A stretch of 8,135 bases of DNA from Kiritimatiellales bacterium (GTDB lineage: Bacteria; Verrucomicrobiota; Kiritimatiellia; Kiritimatiellales; Tichowtungiaceae): assembly GCA_028692515.1 (NCBI GenBank), contig JAQUXG010000070.1:1-8135 (forward strand), in the 5' to 3' direction. Every line of letters starts with the position of its first letter. The stretch's first letter is position 1. Shown one piece after another: positions 1-6,760 of this stretch. A model generated the notes under the pieces. It was given only the letters and a program-made list of their open reading frames with translations. It ran no database searches and was not told the origin of the DNA. A program made the translations under genes and the position numbers.

Positions 1-1
1 G

Positions 2-346
2 TGTGATCTGTATGCCCAGGTGGTCGATGAGATCCTTATTGTGCGCGGGACGCTGTCGGCTCCGATCGAGGCTCGCTGCGCAAGATGCACGCAAATTTTC
101 TCGACAACCGTGGTCGATTCCGGTTTCCTGCGCGACTTCCCCGGAATTTCAGGAACCGAGGAAGTGGATGTTACGGAGGAGCTTCGCGAGGCGATTCTGC
201 TGGATCTGCCGCACTTTCCGCTCTGCGACGAGAGTTGCAAGGGATTGTGTGATCAGTGCGGAAAAGATCTGAACGGCGGGCCGTGCGGTTGCCGGAAGAT
301 CGAAGAGGGCGGGTCGTGGGGCGCGCTCAATAGTTTGAAATTGTAA
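2..346 (+). CDS. yceD: DUF177 / YceD family protein, 5'-truncated by window edge
   Basis: This is the C-terminal 114 residues of a DUF177 protein. The frame is open to the left edge, so the start lies outside the window; the GTG at 20 is only an internal Val codon. Visible features are a CxxC pair (Cys26-Ala-Arg-Cys29 of the visible part) and, near the C-terminus, the family's cysteine-rich block beginning CDESCKGLCDQCG and ending in a CxC. Family members are about 170 residues, so roughly the first third is missing. DUF177 genes are commonly placed directly upstream of rpmF, as here, and the family has been linked to 23S rRNA/ribosome biogenesis, including plant homologues. The cysteines suggest a metal site, which is inference. 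It ends with TAA, 75 bp before rpmF. The family call is firm; the molecular role is not. Confidence 0.88.
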   Translation, partial: CDLYAQVVDEILIVRGTLSAPIEARCARCTQIFSTTVVDSGFLRDFPGISGTEEVDVTEELREAILLDLPHFPLCDESCKGLCDQCGKDLNGGPCGCRKIEEGGSWGALNSLKL

Positions 347-360
347 TGGAAAAACAGAAT

Positions 361-388
361 AAGGCTGGGGTACTATGTCCAGCCTTTT
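361..388 (+). terminator. Hairpin with short T run between yceD and rpmF (weak terminator or attenuator)
   Basis: AAGGCTGG (361-368) pairs perfectly with CCAGCCTT (379-386) around a 10-nt loop, giving an 8-bp stem. The T run is only four bases long (385-388). It could be a weak intrinsic terminator, an attenuator for the downstream genes, or an RNA processing/stability element. It sits 15 bp after the yceD stop and 33 bp before rpmF, so read-through must occur, or a separate promoter must exist, if rpmF-plsX-fab is transcribed with yceD. I found no convincing promoter in the gap. Confidence 0.45.
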
Positions 389-421
389 ACAGGAAACGCA
401 GTTTAGCGGGAGAATAGAGAA

Positions 422-607
422 ATGGCCCTTCCAAAAAGAAAATCATCGAAGAGCAGAACGCGGCGCACAAGAGCCGAGAACATGAAGCGTCAGCTCAATA
501 AAGCCGGCTTTGATGCCGAAAGCGGAGCTCCGGCTCTGCCGCATCGCGTATGCCCGACCACCGGCAAATATAAAGGCCGTCAGGTTATTACCGTCACTGA
601 CGAGTAA
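422..607 (+). CDS. rpmF: 50S ribosomal protein L32 (bL32), cysteine-depleted form
   Basis: This encodes a 61-residue, strongly basic protein of the large ribosomal subunit. The N-terminus (MALPKRKSSKSR, then repeated Arg/Lys) and the C-terminal block HRVCPTTGKYKGRQV are characteristic of bL32. Zinc-binding L32 proteins carry two CxxC pairs. Here only Cys44 remains. By alignment from memory with the B. subtilis protein, the other three ligand positions are Asp31, Ser34 and Thr47, so this should be a zinc-independent (C-) form. The ATG is chosen because it gives the canonical MA-P-K-K start; purine-rich sequence (GGGAGA, 408-413) lies upstream. It is followed after 4 bp by plsX, the usual bacterial arrangement linking ribosome and membrane-lipid gene expression. 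Confidence 0.95.
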   Translation: MALPKRKSSKSRTRRTRAENMKRQLNKAGFDAESGAPALPHRVCPTTGKYKGRQVITVTDE

Positions 608-611
608 GGCC

Positions 612-1628
612 ATGCGTATCGCAATTGATGCCATGGGCGGCGATTTCGCCCCTCGTGAGATCGTGAAGGGCGCCGTTGAGGCGGCCCGTGGTCTTTCCGG
701 AATAGAGAAGCTTTTCCTTGTTGGCGATGAAACCGTCATCAAGGCGGAGCTGGCTTTATATGGCGAAACCCCGGCCTGTATTGAAATCCGTCACGCCTCC
801 GAAGTCATCGAAATGAGTGAGTCCCCCGCGCTGGCGCTCCGCCGCAAGCGGGATTCTTCCATTATGCGTGCCGTTGAACTGGTGAAAGCCGGCGAAGCGG
901 ACGCGATCTTTTCCGCCGGCAGCACCGGCGCGGCAGTCGCGGCAAGTACGCTGCGACTGCGTACGCTCGAAAATGTGGATCGCCCGGCGATCGCCACGGT
1001 TCTGCCATCGCTCAAACATCCTTTTGTTCTGCTCGATGCCGGCGCCACCACAGACTGCACCGCAGCCATGCTGGTCGAGTTTGCCGCCATGGGCGACATT
1101 TATGCCGAGCACATTCTCGGTATTGCCAACCCGACGGTCGGTCTGCTGAGCATCGGTGAAGAAGATTCCAAGGGGAGTAAAAACACCAAGGATGCTTTCC
1201 AGTTATTGGAAAAATCCCACCTCAATTTTATTGGAAATGTCGAAAGCCACGATCTGTTCGAAGGTAAAGTCGATGTTGCGGTCTGCGACGGCTTTGTCGG
1301 CAACGTGGTATTGAAGACCAGCGAAAGCGTCTCCCACGCCATGGGCCAGTGGATTAAAGAATCCTTCTCCACATCGCTGATCCGCAAAATCGGCGCGGGC
1401 ATTTTGAAAGCCTCCGGCGCATTTCAGGAAATCAAAGACAAGGTTGATCCCGAAGCCTACGGCGGCGCGCCGCTGTTAGGCGTAAAGGGTGTTTGTATTA
1501 TCGGACACGGCTCCTCTTCTTCGTTTGCTGTCTATAACGCCATTCGCGTGGCGGGCACGGCGGTCGAGCAGAAACTCAACCATTTGATCGAAGAGAAGAT
1601 CAACGAGGTATTTAAAGACAGTGAGTAA
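612..1628 (+). CDS. plsX: Phosphate acyltransferase PlsX (acyl-ACP:phosphate)
   Basis: PlsX converts acyl-ACP and inorganic phosphate into acyl-phosphate, the donor used by PlsY to acylate glycerol-3-phosphate. It is a peripheral membrane enzyme. The 338-residue product has the family length and motifs: N-terminal MRIAIDAMGGD, SESPALALRRK near 69-79, GSTGA at 103-107, LLDAGAT around 140, NVESHDLFEGKVDV at 209-222, CDGFVGN at 225-231 and GGAPLLGVKG at 284-293. The ATG at 612 is preferred over ATG codons further upstream in the same frame (from 510), because those lie inside rpmF and would add non-family sequence; TAAGG at 605-609 can serve as ribosome-binding site. A small oddity is Thr146, where I would expect Asn (GAN). 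The 3' end overlaps fabH by 8 bp, suggesting translational coupling. Confidence 0.96.
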   Translation: MRIAIDAMGGDFAPREIVKGAVEAARGLSGIEKLFLVGDETVIKAELALYGETPACIEIRHASEVIEMSESPALALRRKRDSSIMRAVELVKAGEADAIFSAGSTGAAVAASTLRLRTLENVDRPAIATVLPSLKHPFVLLDAGATTDCTAAMLVEFAAMGDIYAEHILGIANPTVGLLSIGEEDSKGSKNTKDAFQLLEKSHLNFIGNVESHDLFEGKVDVAVCDGFVGNVVLKTSESVSHAMGQWIKESFSTSLIRKIGAGILKASGAFQEIKDKVDPEAYGGAPLLGVKGVCIIGHGSSSSFAVYNAIRVAGTAVEQKLNHLIEEKINEVFKDSE

Positions 1629-2625
1629 AGCCACCAACAGTCTGCGTACGGTTTCAATTATCGGCACCGGCGTCTATCTTCCAGAGAAGACGGTTCACAA
1701 CCGGGATCTGGAAAAAATTGTGGATACCAACGACGAGTGGATTTATTCACGTACCGGTATGCGTGAACGGCACATCGCCCGTGACGATCAGGCCACCTCT
1801 GACCTCGCTGCCGAAGCCGCTAAAGCGGCGCTGGCTGACGCGGGCATCAGCGCCGCCGAGGTCGATCTTTTGATTGTCGCCACGCTGTCCCCCGATATGT
1901 TTTTTCCCAGCACCGCCTGTTTCGTGCAGGATAAAATCGGTGCCAAAAACGCGTATTGCTACGATCTCGGCGCGGCCTGTTCCGGCTCGCTCTATGCGTT
2001 CGAAACTGCCAAAAACCAGATCGCCTGCGGTGCGGTCAATACCGCGTTGATTATCGGCGCTGAAAAAATGAGCACCTTTATCGATTGGAAGGACCGCAAT
2101 ACCTGCGTGCTGTTTGGCGACGGCGCGGGTGCGATGGTTTTGCGCGCAACCGGTGCAAAACGCGGTGTGATGCGCGGCGTTTTCGGTTCCGACGGCTCGC
2201 TGGCGCACCAGCTCTGGACGCCCGGCGGCGGTTCGCGTAATCCGATGACGCACGAAATGCTCGATCGGAATGAGCAGTATCTCAAAATGGAAGGCCGCGA
2301 AGTCTATAAGCACGCAGTCATCCAGATGACCAAATCGGTCGTCGAAGCGCTTGAGACAAACGGCCTCACCTCTGACGACATCAAACTCTTTATCCCGCAT
2401 CAGGCCAACGCCCGCATCATTGACGCAATCGGCAAGCGCCTTAACGTTGAAGACCGGATGTTCCTGAATGTTGAAAAATACGCCAACACCTCGGCCGCCG
2501 CGCTGCCGATTGCCATTGACGAGGCCGTAAAATCCGGACGGGTCGCCAAGGGCGATCTGATGTTGCTCGTTGCTTTCGGCGGCGGCTTCACCTGGGGTGC
2601 TAATATTGTGGAGTGGACGAAATGA
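1621..2625 (+). CDS. fabH: 3-oxoacyl-[ACP] synthase III (initiating condensing enzyme)
   Basis: FabH starts fatty-acid synthesis by condensing acetyl-CoA (or another short acyl-CoA) with malonyl-ACP. The thiolase-fold protein has 334 residues. The catalytic triad is visible: Cys120 in GAACSGS, His260 in IPHQAN, and Asn289 in YANTS. DTNDEWIYSRTG (35-46) and the C-terminal FGGGFTWGA are further FabH signatures. I chose the GTG at 1621: it gives a normal N-terminus before the first beta strand (VSIIGTGVYLP), and the next in-frame Met is residue 46, inside a conserved motif. GAGG at 1605-1608 is the nearest Shine-Dalgarno-like site, with a rather long 12-nt spacer, so translation may rely on coupling to plsX. 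Its stop overlaps the fabD start (ATGA). Primer preference (straight versus branched) cannot be read from the sequence. Confidence 0.96.
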   Translation: MSKATNSLRTVSIIGTGVYLPEKTVHNRDLEKIVDTNDEWIYSRTGMRERHIARDDQATSDLAAEAAKAALADAGISAAEVDLLIVATLSPDMFFPSTACFVQDKIGAKNAYCYDLGAACSGSLYAFETAKNQIACGAVNTALIIGAEKMSTFIDWKDRNTCVLFGDGAGAMVLRATGAKRGVMRGVFGSDGSLAHQLWTPGGGSRNPMTHEMLDRNEQYLKMEGREVYKHAVIQMTKSVVEALETNGLTSDDIKLFIPHQANARIIDAIGKRLNVEDRMFLNVEKYANTSAAALPIAIDEAVKSGRVAKGDLMLLVAFGGGFTWGANIVEWTK

Positions 2626-3524
2626 AGAACGCCATCCTTTTTCCCGGACAGGGTTCGCAGTCAGTCGGCATGGGTCGCGATTTTTATGACGCGATTCCGG
2701 AATGCAAAGCGCTTTTCGAAAAAGCCAACGAAGTGCTCGGTTATGACATCGCCGACATCTGCTTCAACGGTCCTGAAGAGGAACTGAAAAAATCGCACAA
2801 CACCCAGCCCGCGATTTTTACGGTCAGTGCCGTCGCCTTTGAGGCGATGAAGCTGAAGAAGCCGATGACATTTGATTTTGCCGCCGGGCACAGCCTCGGT
2901 GAATGGGGCGCGCTCTATGCCGCCGACGTGATTTCCTTTGACGATACTCTGCGCGTTCTTAAAGCCCGCGGTGAATTCATTCAGGCCGCCTGTGTCGCCA
3001 ACCCCGGCGCGATGCTCGCCGTCATCAATCTTGATCGCGCCGCGCTCGAAAAGATTGCCGCCGAAACCGGCGTCACGCTGGCCAACATTAATTCGCCCGA
3101 CCAGATCGTTCTTTCCGGCACCGCCGAAGGTATCGCCAAGGCCGAAGTGCTCTGCAAAGAAGCTGGCGCCAAACGCGCGCTTCCCCTGCCGGTTGCCGGC
3201 GCATTTCACTCTCCGTTGATGCAGCCTGCCGCTGACCGGCTTGCCGGATTTCTTGAAACCATTCAATTGAATGCGCCGGCTATACCCGTTCTTTCGAACG
3301 TTACGGGTGCTCCGCACGAGAGCGTGGACGCGATTCGCGCCAACATGATCGCTCAAATTACCGGTTCAGTTCGTTGGGTAGAGTGCATGCAGTGGCTTGC
3401 CGCACAAGGAGTTACCGAGGCCGTTGAATGCGGCCCCGGCAAGGTTCTGGCGGGGCTGATGAAGCGTATTGACAAGACCGTTTCGGTCTCTAACATAGGC
3501 GCAATTTCCGATTTGGATGCCTGA
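2622..3524 (+). CDS. fabD: Malonyl-CoA:ACP transacylase
   Basis: FabD transfers malonyl from CoA to the phosphopantetheine arm of ACP, supplying the extender for FabH and FabF. The 300-residue product fits the family. It has the N-terminal LFPGQGSQ with Gln10, the nucleophile elbow GHSLGE (Ser91), Arg116 that binds the malonyl carboxylate, and the catalytic histidine His196 in AGAFHSPLM; NITGSVRW-type sequence (246-252) and CGPGKVL (270-276) follow near the C-terminus. The ATG at 2622 gives the family N-terminus; an in-frame GTG three codons earlier would only add three residues. GGAG just upstream (2610-2613) is the likely ribosome-binding site. It overlaps fabH by 4 bp. One residue differs from what I consider most common: Trp95 follows the elbow where Tyr is usual. 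Confidence 0.96.
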   Translation: MKNAILFPGQGSQSVGMGRDFYDAIPECKALFEKANEVLGYDIADICFNGPEEELKKSHNTQPAIFTVSAVAFEAMKLKKPMTFDFAAGHSLGEWGALYAADVISFDDTLRVLKARGEFIQAACVANPGAMLAVINLDRAALEKIAAETGVTLANINSPDQIVLSGTAEGIAKAEVLCKEAGAKRALPLPVAGAFHSPLMQPAADRLAGFLETIQLNAPAIPVLSNVTGAPHESVDAIRANMIAQITGSVRWVECMQWLAAQGVTEAVECGPGKVLAGLMKRIDKTVSVSNIGAISDLDA

Positions 3525-3565
3525 TCCGAAAGAATAACGAAAACAGAGATTGAAGGGATTTTCTC

Positions 3566-4312
3566 ATGGGACAATTTGATGGAAAAGTTGCATTGGTAAC
3601 CGGAGCCGCCCGCGGCATCGGTCAGGCGATCGCTCTTAAACTTGCCGCTGACGGTGCCGATCTTGCGCTGTGCGACCTGAAGGCCGAATGGCTTGAAGAA
3701 ACCGCAGGGTTGGTCAAAGAACTCGGTCGCCGCGTGGAATGCTACAGTGTGGATGTCAGCAACGCCGCCGGCGTGGACGCAACCGTAAAGCAGATTGAAG
3801 CCGATTTCGGCAAAGCGGTTGATGTGCTGGTGAACAATGCCGGGATCACCAAAGACGGTCTGCTGATGCGCATGAGCGAAGAGGATTGGGACGCTGTGCT
3901 GAACGTCAACCTTAAGGGTGTGTTCCTGTTTACCAAAGCCGCGATGCGCGGCATGATGAAACAGCGCTCGGGCAGCATCGTCAACATTGCCTCGATCATC
4001 GGCCTCATCGGCAACCCCGGACAGGCCAACTACGCGGCCTCCAAAGGTGCAGTGATTGCGTTTACCAAGACGGTTGCCAAAGAGCTTTCCAGCCGTAACA
4101 TCCGCTGCAACGCGGTCGCTCCCGGGTTCATCAAGACCCCGATGACGGATAAGCTTTCAGAAGAGGTTCAGCAGAAAATGCTGGCCAATATCCCGCTGGG
4201 CCGCTTCGGCGCCCCTGAAGACGTGGCCAATGTGGTTGCTTTCCTGGCGGGGGATGCCTCAGGTTATGTCACCGGACAGGTGATTTCGACTTGCGGCGGC
4301 ATGGTGATGTAG
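3566..4312 (+). CDS. fabG: 3-oxoacyl-[ACP] reductase
   Basis: FabG performs the NADPH-dependent reduction of 3-ketoacyl-ACP to 3-hydroxyacyl-ACP. The 248-residue protein is a classical short-chain dehydrogenase/reductase. The cofactor-binding TGAARGIG is at 12-19, NNAG at 90-93, and the catalytic tetrad is Asn115, Ser143, Tyr156 and Lys160 (YAASK). [11 protein letters not shown] (184-194) is typical of FabG, as is the C-terminal GGMVM, although Cys243 replaces the Asp or Asn usually seen before it. AAGGG at 3553-3557 lies 8 bp before the ATG. The gene follows fabD after 41 bp and precedes acpP by 45 bp. SDR paralogues can have other substrates, but the motifs and the position between fabD and acpP make FabG by far the best reading. 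Confidence 0.96.
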   Translation: MGQFDGKVALVTGAARGIGQAIALKLAADGADLALCDLKAEWLEETAGLVKELGRRVECYSVDVSNAAGVDATVKQIEADFGKAVDVLVNNAGITKDGLLMRMSEEDWDAVLNVNLKGVFLFTKAAMRGMMKQRSGSIVNIASIIGLIGNPGQANYAASKGAVIAFTKTVAKELSSRNIRCNAVAPGFIKTPMTDKLSEEVQQKMLANIPLGRFGAPEDVANVVAFLAGDASGYVTGQVISTCGGMVM

Positions 4313-4357
4313 GTTAAAGAGACGTTCATTTAGGAGCCGAAACTAAGGAGAAACATT

Positions 4358-4597
4358 ATGGCACTTGCAGATAAAGTAAAAGATATCATCGTCGAACAGC
4401 TTGGCGTGAACGCGGATCAGGTTACCCCTGCTGCTTCCTTCATTGAAGACCTCGGCGCCGACTCGCTCGACACCGTTGAGCTCGTCATGGCTTTCGAAGA
4501 AGAATTCGGTGCGGAAATTCCGGACGAAGATGCTGAAAAGCTCACCTCCGTCGGCGCTGTCATCGACTATCTGAAATCAAAAGGTCTTGGCGAATAA
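4358..4597 (+). CDS. acpP: Acyl carrier protein
   Basis: This encodes a 79-residue acidic carrier protein that shuttles growing acyl chains between the fatty-acid enzymes and delivers them to PlsX and other acyltransferases. The 4'-phosphopantetheine attachment site is Ser36 in [12 protein letters not shown]. Helix II is rich in Glu and Asp ([18 protein letters not shown]), the surface that docks partner enzymes. Length and the four-helix pattern are typical. It has one of the best ribosome-binding sites in the window, AAGGAG at 4345-4350 with a 7-nt spacer, consistent with the high abundance of ACP. Its 3' end carries a stem-loop at the stop codon and then a strong terminator, so short acpP-ending transcripts are likely. 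Confidence 0.98.
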   Translation: MALADKVKDIIVEQLGVNADQVTPAASFIEDLGADSLDTVELVMAFEEEFGAEIPDEDAEKLTSVGAVIDYLKSKGLGE

Positions 4598-4606
4598 AGA
4601 CCCTTT
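4580..4606 (+). other. Stem-loop spanning the acpP stop codon
   Basis: GGTCTT (4583-4588) pairs with AAGACC (4597-4602) around an 8-nt loop. With a one-base bulge at C4603, the stem extends through AAA/TTT. The hairpin includes the acpP stop codon (4595-4597) and has no T run, so it is not itself a terminator. It may be a 3'-end stability element or chance; the left arm is coding sequence. Confidence 0.3.
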
Positions 4607-4618
4607 GTGATAAAAAAA

Positions 4619-4653
4619 CCGGGAACTTTTAACCGAGTTCCCGGCTTTTTTTT
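4619..4653 (+). terminator. Strong intrinsic terminator between acpP and fabF
   Basis: CCGGGAACT (4619-4627) pairs perfectly with AGTTCCCGG (4636-4644) around an 8-nt loop, and is followed by eight consecutive T residues (4646-4653). This is a textbook Rho-independent terminator for acpP. An A run (4612-4618) precedes the stem, so it could also terminate - strand transcription. It ends only 28 bp before the fabF ATG, so fabF depends on read-through or on a promoter hidden in or near this element. Confidence 0.92.
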
Positions 4654-4681
4654 ATAGATCAGTTTCCAGAGGAGAGAACGT

Positions 4682-5926
4682 ATGAGTCATCGTAAAGTGG
4701 TTATCACCGGCATGGGCGCAGTCACCCCGATCGGCAACAATCTGGCCGAATTATGGGAAGGGCTCAAAACCGGACGCTCTGGCGGAGCAACCATCACCCG
4801 GATCGAAAATCTAGACGGCTTTACGTCGACCATCGCCGCCGAAGTCAAAAATTTTGATGCCGAGCAGTTCATCTCCAAAAAAGAAGCCCGGAAAATGGAT
4901 CTCTTCACCCAGTACGGACTGGCGGCTTCCATCATGGCCATGCAGGATTCTGGCCTGGATCTCACCCGGGAAGACCTCGAACGTATCGGCGTAATTGTGA
5001 GTACCGGCATCGGCGGGCTGGAAATCATGGAAGCCTCGCAGGACATTTACCGCGAGCGCGGTGCCAGCCGTCTTTCCCCGTTTGTTATTCCGGTCATGAT
5101 CACCAATATCGTAGCAGGTCATGTTGCCATTCAGTACGGACTCAAAGGTCCAAACTTCTGTGTCACCAGCGCCTGCGCCAGCGGAACCCATTCCATTGGC
5201 GAAGCCTTGCGCATTATTCAGCATGGCGAAGCCGATGTGATGCTGGCTGGCGGAACCGAAGGCGCCATTACCCCGCTGGGTGTCGGCGGCTTCTGCGCTC
5301 TGCGCGCACTCACCACCCGCAACGACGATCCCTCGCATGCTTCGCGTCCATTTGATCTCAATCGCGACGGTTTCCTCATCGGCGAAGGCGCTGGCGTCAT
5401 CGTTATCGAAAGCGAAGAGCACGCCAAAGCGCGCGGTGCGAAAATTTACTGTGAACTCGCCGGGTACGGCCGCACTTGCGACGCCCATCACATTACCGCG
5501 CCAGATCCGAGCGCTGATCAGGCGGCCCGTGCAATGCGCCTCGCCTTTGAAGAAGCCGGTCTGAAAGCCGAAGACATCGACTATATCAATGCCCACGGCA
5601 CCAGCACCTCGCTTAATGATAAGGGCGAAACCGCAGCCATCAAAAAAGCGCTGGGTATGGAGCAGGCCTACAAAGTGGCCGTCAGCTCCACCAAAGGGAT
5701 GACCGGGCACCTGCTCGGTGCCGCTGGTGGCGTCGAAGCGATCGTCTGCGCTATGGCCATCAAAGAAGGTTTGATCCCGCCGACCATCAACTACGAAACG
5801 CCCGACCCGGACTGCGATTTGGACTACGTCCCGAACGTCGCTCGCAAAACGGAAGTGCGCGCCGCGCTCAGCAATTCGCTTGGTTTCGGCGGACACAACG
5901 CCACGCTCTGCTTCAAAAAGGCGTAG
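4682..5926 (+). CDS. fabF: 3-oxoacyl-[ACP] synthase II (elongating condensing enzyme)
   Basis: FabF condenses acyl-ACP with malonyl-ACP in the elongation rounds, releasing CO2. The 414-residue product has the family length and the complete Cys-His-His triad: Cys165 in TSACASGTHS, His305 in NAHGTST and His343 in GHLLGAAGG, with Lys338 nearby. The gating loop GFGGHNA (401-407) closes the protein. The N-terminus RKVVITGMGAVTPIG is canonical. AGGAGAG just upstream of the ATG is a good ribosome-binding site. FabB is the alternative condensing enzyme, but FabF is favoured by the position next to acpP and the overall sequence. The acpP terminator separates it from the rest of the cluster; two inverted-repeat elements lie immediately downstream. 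Confidence 0.96.
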   Translation: MSHRKVVITGMGAVTPIGNNLAELWEGLKTGRSGGATITRIENLDGFTSTIAAEVKNFDAEQFISKKEARKMDLFTQYGLAASIMAMQDSGLDLTREDLERIGVIVSTGIGGLEIMEASQDIYRERGASRLSPFVIPVMITNIVAGHVAIQYGLKGPNFCVTSACASGTHSIGEALRIIQHGEADVMLAGGTEGAITPLGVGGFCALRALTTRNDDPSHASRPFDLNRDGFLIGEGAGVIVIESEEHAKARGAKIYCELAGYGRTCDAHHITAPDPSADQAARAMRLAFEEAGLKAEDIDYINAHGTSTSLNDKGETAAIKKALGMEQAYKVAVSSTKGMTGHLLGAAGGVEAIVCAMAIKEGLIPPTINYETPDPDCDLDYVPNVARKTEVRAALSNSLGFGGHNATLCFKKA

Positions 5927-5927
5927 G

Positions 5928-5946
5928 TTTTCCAATCATTGGAAAA
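5928..5946. repeat. Perfect inverted repeat just after the fabF stop
   Basis: TTTTCCAA (5928-5935) and TTGGAAAA (5939-5946) are exact inverted copies around TCA, starting one base after the fabF stop codon. The stem is AT-rich and lies directly before a GC-rich terminator. It could form a small hairpin in RNA from either strand, or serve as a symmetrical protein-binding site. I see no second full copy in the window. Confidence 0.6.
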
Positions 5947-5949
5947 ATG

Positions 5950-5983
5950 AAGGCCGCCCTAACCGGGGGGCCTTTTTGTTTTT
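5950..5983 (+). terminator. Intrinsic terminator of fabF, possibly bidirectional
   Basis: AAGGCCGCCC (5950-5959) pairs with GGGGGGCCTT (5965-5974), with one G-G mismatch (5956/5968) and a 5-nt loop. On the + strand it is followed by TTTTTGTTTTT (5973-5983), a good terminator tail. On the - strand the stem is followed by CATTTTT, so it may also end the convergent glycosyltransferase transcript, whose stop is at 5998. Confidence 0.85.
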
Positions 5984-5997
5984 CGGACAGGGAAGGG

Positions 5998-6747
5998 TCA
6001 ATGGCGCGGAAAGCGGCGGGAGCGGATCAGTCCGATCCGGCAAAGACGCGAAAGCAATCCGGTGCAGAGACAGCCGACACCGTAACGCAAACTGCGCTGA
6101 AAATTGATTGAGGAGGCGTCCGGAAAGTATTTGGTCGGACAGCTTACCTCAGCGACGGTGTACCCGAACCAGAGAACCTGTGCCAGCATCTGATTGTCGA
6201 AAACAAAGTCGTCGGAATTTTCATCCAGCGGAAGCTGCTCGAGCAGTTCGCGGGAGAATGCGCGGTAGCCGGTATGATATTCGGAGAGCTTAGCGCCGAG
6301 CAGCAGATTTTCGATCAGTGTCAAAAAACGATTAGCGGTATATTTCCACCACGGCATCCCGCCCTTGAGCGCCTGTCCACCCAGAATACGCGAGCCGAGA
6401 ACACACGGATAAAGTCCATTCGAGATCATTGATGCCATGGCGGGGATGAGGGCGGGAGTATATTGGTAGTCGGGATGAATCATGATGATGACATCCGCAC
6501 CTTCTTCCAGCGCCAGCCGGTAACAGGTTTTCTGGTTGCCTCCATACCCTTTATTTTCGGAGTGAACGTGCGTGTGTACGCCATCAAGCGATTCAGCCAG
6601 AGCGGCCGTTTCATCGCGGCTGGCGTCATCCACCAGAATGATACGGTCTACGACGCCCTGAGCCATCACCTCATCATAAGTGCGTTGCAGGGTTTTTTCC
6701 GCATTATAGGCAGGCATTACCACTACAATTTTTTTACCGTTCAGCAT
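5998..6747 (-). CDS. Family 2 glycosyltransferase (polyprenyl-phosphate sugar transferase-like)
   Basis: The 249-residue protein has the GT-A fold signatures of GT2 enzymes. These are the N-terminal VVVMPAYNAEKTL, the nucleotide-binding ILVDDASRDET (Asp40-Asp41), NKGYGGNQKT (65-73), and HPDYQYTP (91-98), where Asp93 takes the place of the usual metal-binding DxD-type aspartate. GSR (118-120) and HTGYRAFSRELLE (158-170) follow. This motif set resembles the dolichyl-/undecaprenyl-phosphate sugar transferase branch of GT2. The actual sugar and acceptor cannot be told from the sequence. There is no signal peptide; the C-terminal stretch (about 222-241) is mildly hydrophobic with Arg residues, suggesting peripheral membrane contact rather than a clear transmembrane helix. 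AAGGAG lies 7 bp before the ATG. It is convergent with fabF and on the same strand as corA, but about 320 bp away, so it probably has its own promoter. Confidence 0.9.
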   Translation of the reverse strand: MLNGKKIVVVMPAYNAEKTLQRTYDEVMAQGVVDRIILVDDASRDETAALAESLDGVHTHVHSENKGYGGNQKTCYRLALEEGADVIIMIHPDYQYTPALIPAMASMISNGLYPCVLGSRILGGQALKGGMPWWKYTANRFLTLIENLLLGAKLSEYHTGYRAFSRELLEQLPLDENSDDFVFDNQMLAQVLWFGYTVAEVSCPTKYFPDASSINFQRSLRYGVGCLCTGLLSRLCRIGLIRSRRFPRH

Positions 6748-6754
6748 GACTAGA

Positions 6755-6760
6755 CTCCTT
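6755..6760 (-). promoter_or_regulatory. Ribosome-binding site of the glycosyltransferase
   Basis: On the - strand this reads AAGGAG, a perfect Shine-Dalgarno core, 7 nt upstream of the ATG at 6747. It fixes the start codon of the glycosyltransferase gene. Confidence 0.85.

Noticed and set aside
335..362. TTGAAA at 335-340 as a -35 box for an rpmF promoter
   Set aside because: No acceptable -10 hexamer lies 16-18 bp downstream; the closest candidate, CAGAAT, is only 14 bp away.
510..611. A 34-residue N-terminal extension of PlsX starting at ATG 510
   Set aside because: It overlaps rpmF in another frame, and the family N-terminus MRIAIDAMGGD begins exactly at the ATG at 612.
1747..3356. Antisense open frames of over 200 codons opposite fabH (1747-2400) and fabD (2661-3356)
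   Set aside because: Both are shadows of well-conserved enzymes with complete catalytic residues; the antisense translations look like random, His/Arg/Gly-rich sequence.
4653..4658. TATAGA as a -10 box for fabF
   Set aside because: There is no -35 at the right distance (the sequence there is inside the terminator), and the T tract explains the AT-rich composition.
4811..5935. Long open frame of about 374 codons on the - strand, antisense to fabF
   Set aside because: It lies wholly opposite an intact, motif-complete fabF in a codon-biased region where antisense stops are rare. The translation has no recognisable motif and no ribosome-binding site that I can see.
6023..6039. CGGATC / GATCCG hairpin near the 3' end of the glycosyltransferase gene
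   Set aside because: It lies within coding sequence, has no T run on either strand, and a 6-bp stem of this kind is expected by chance in GC-rich codons.
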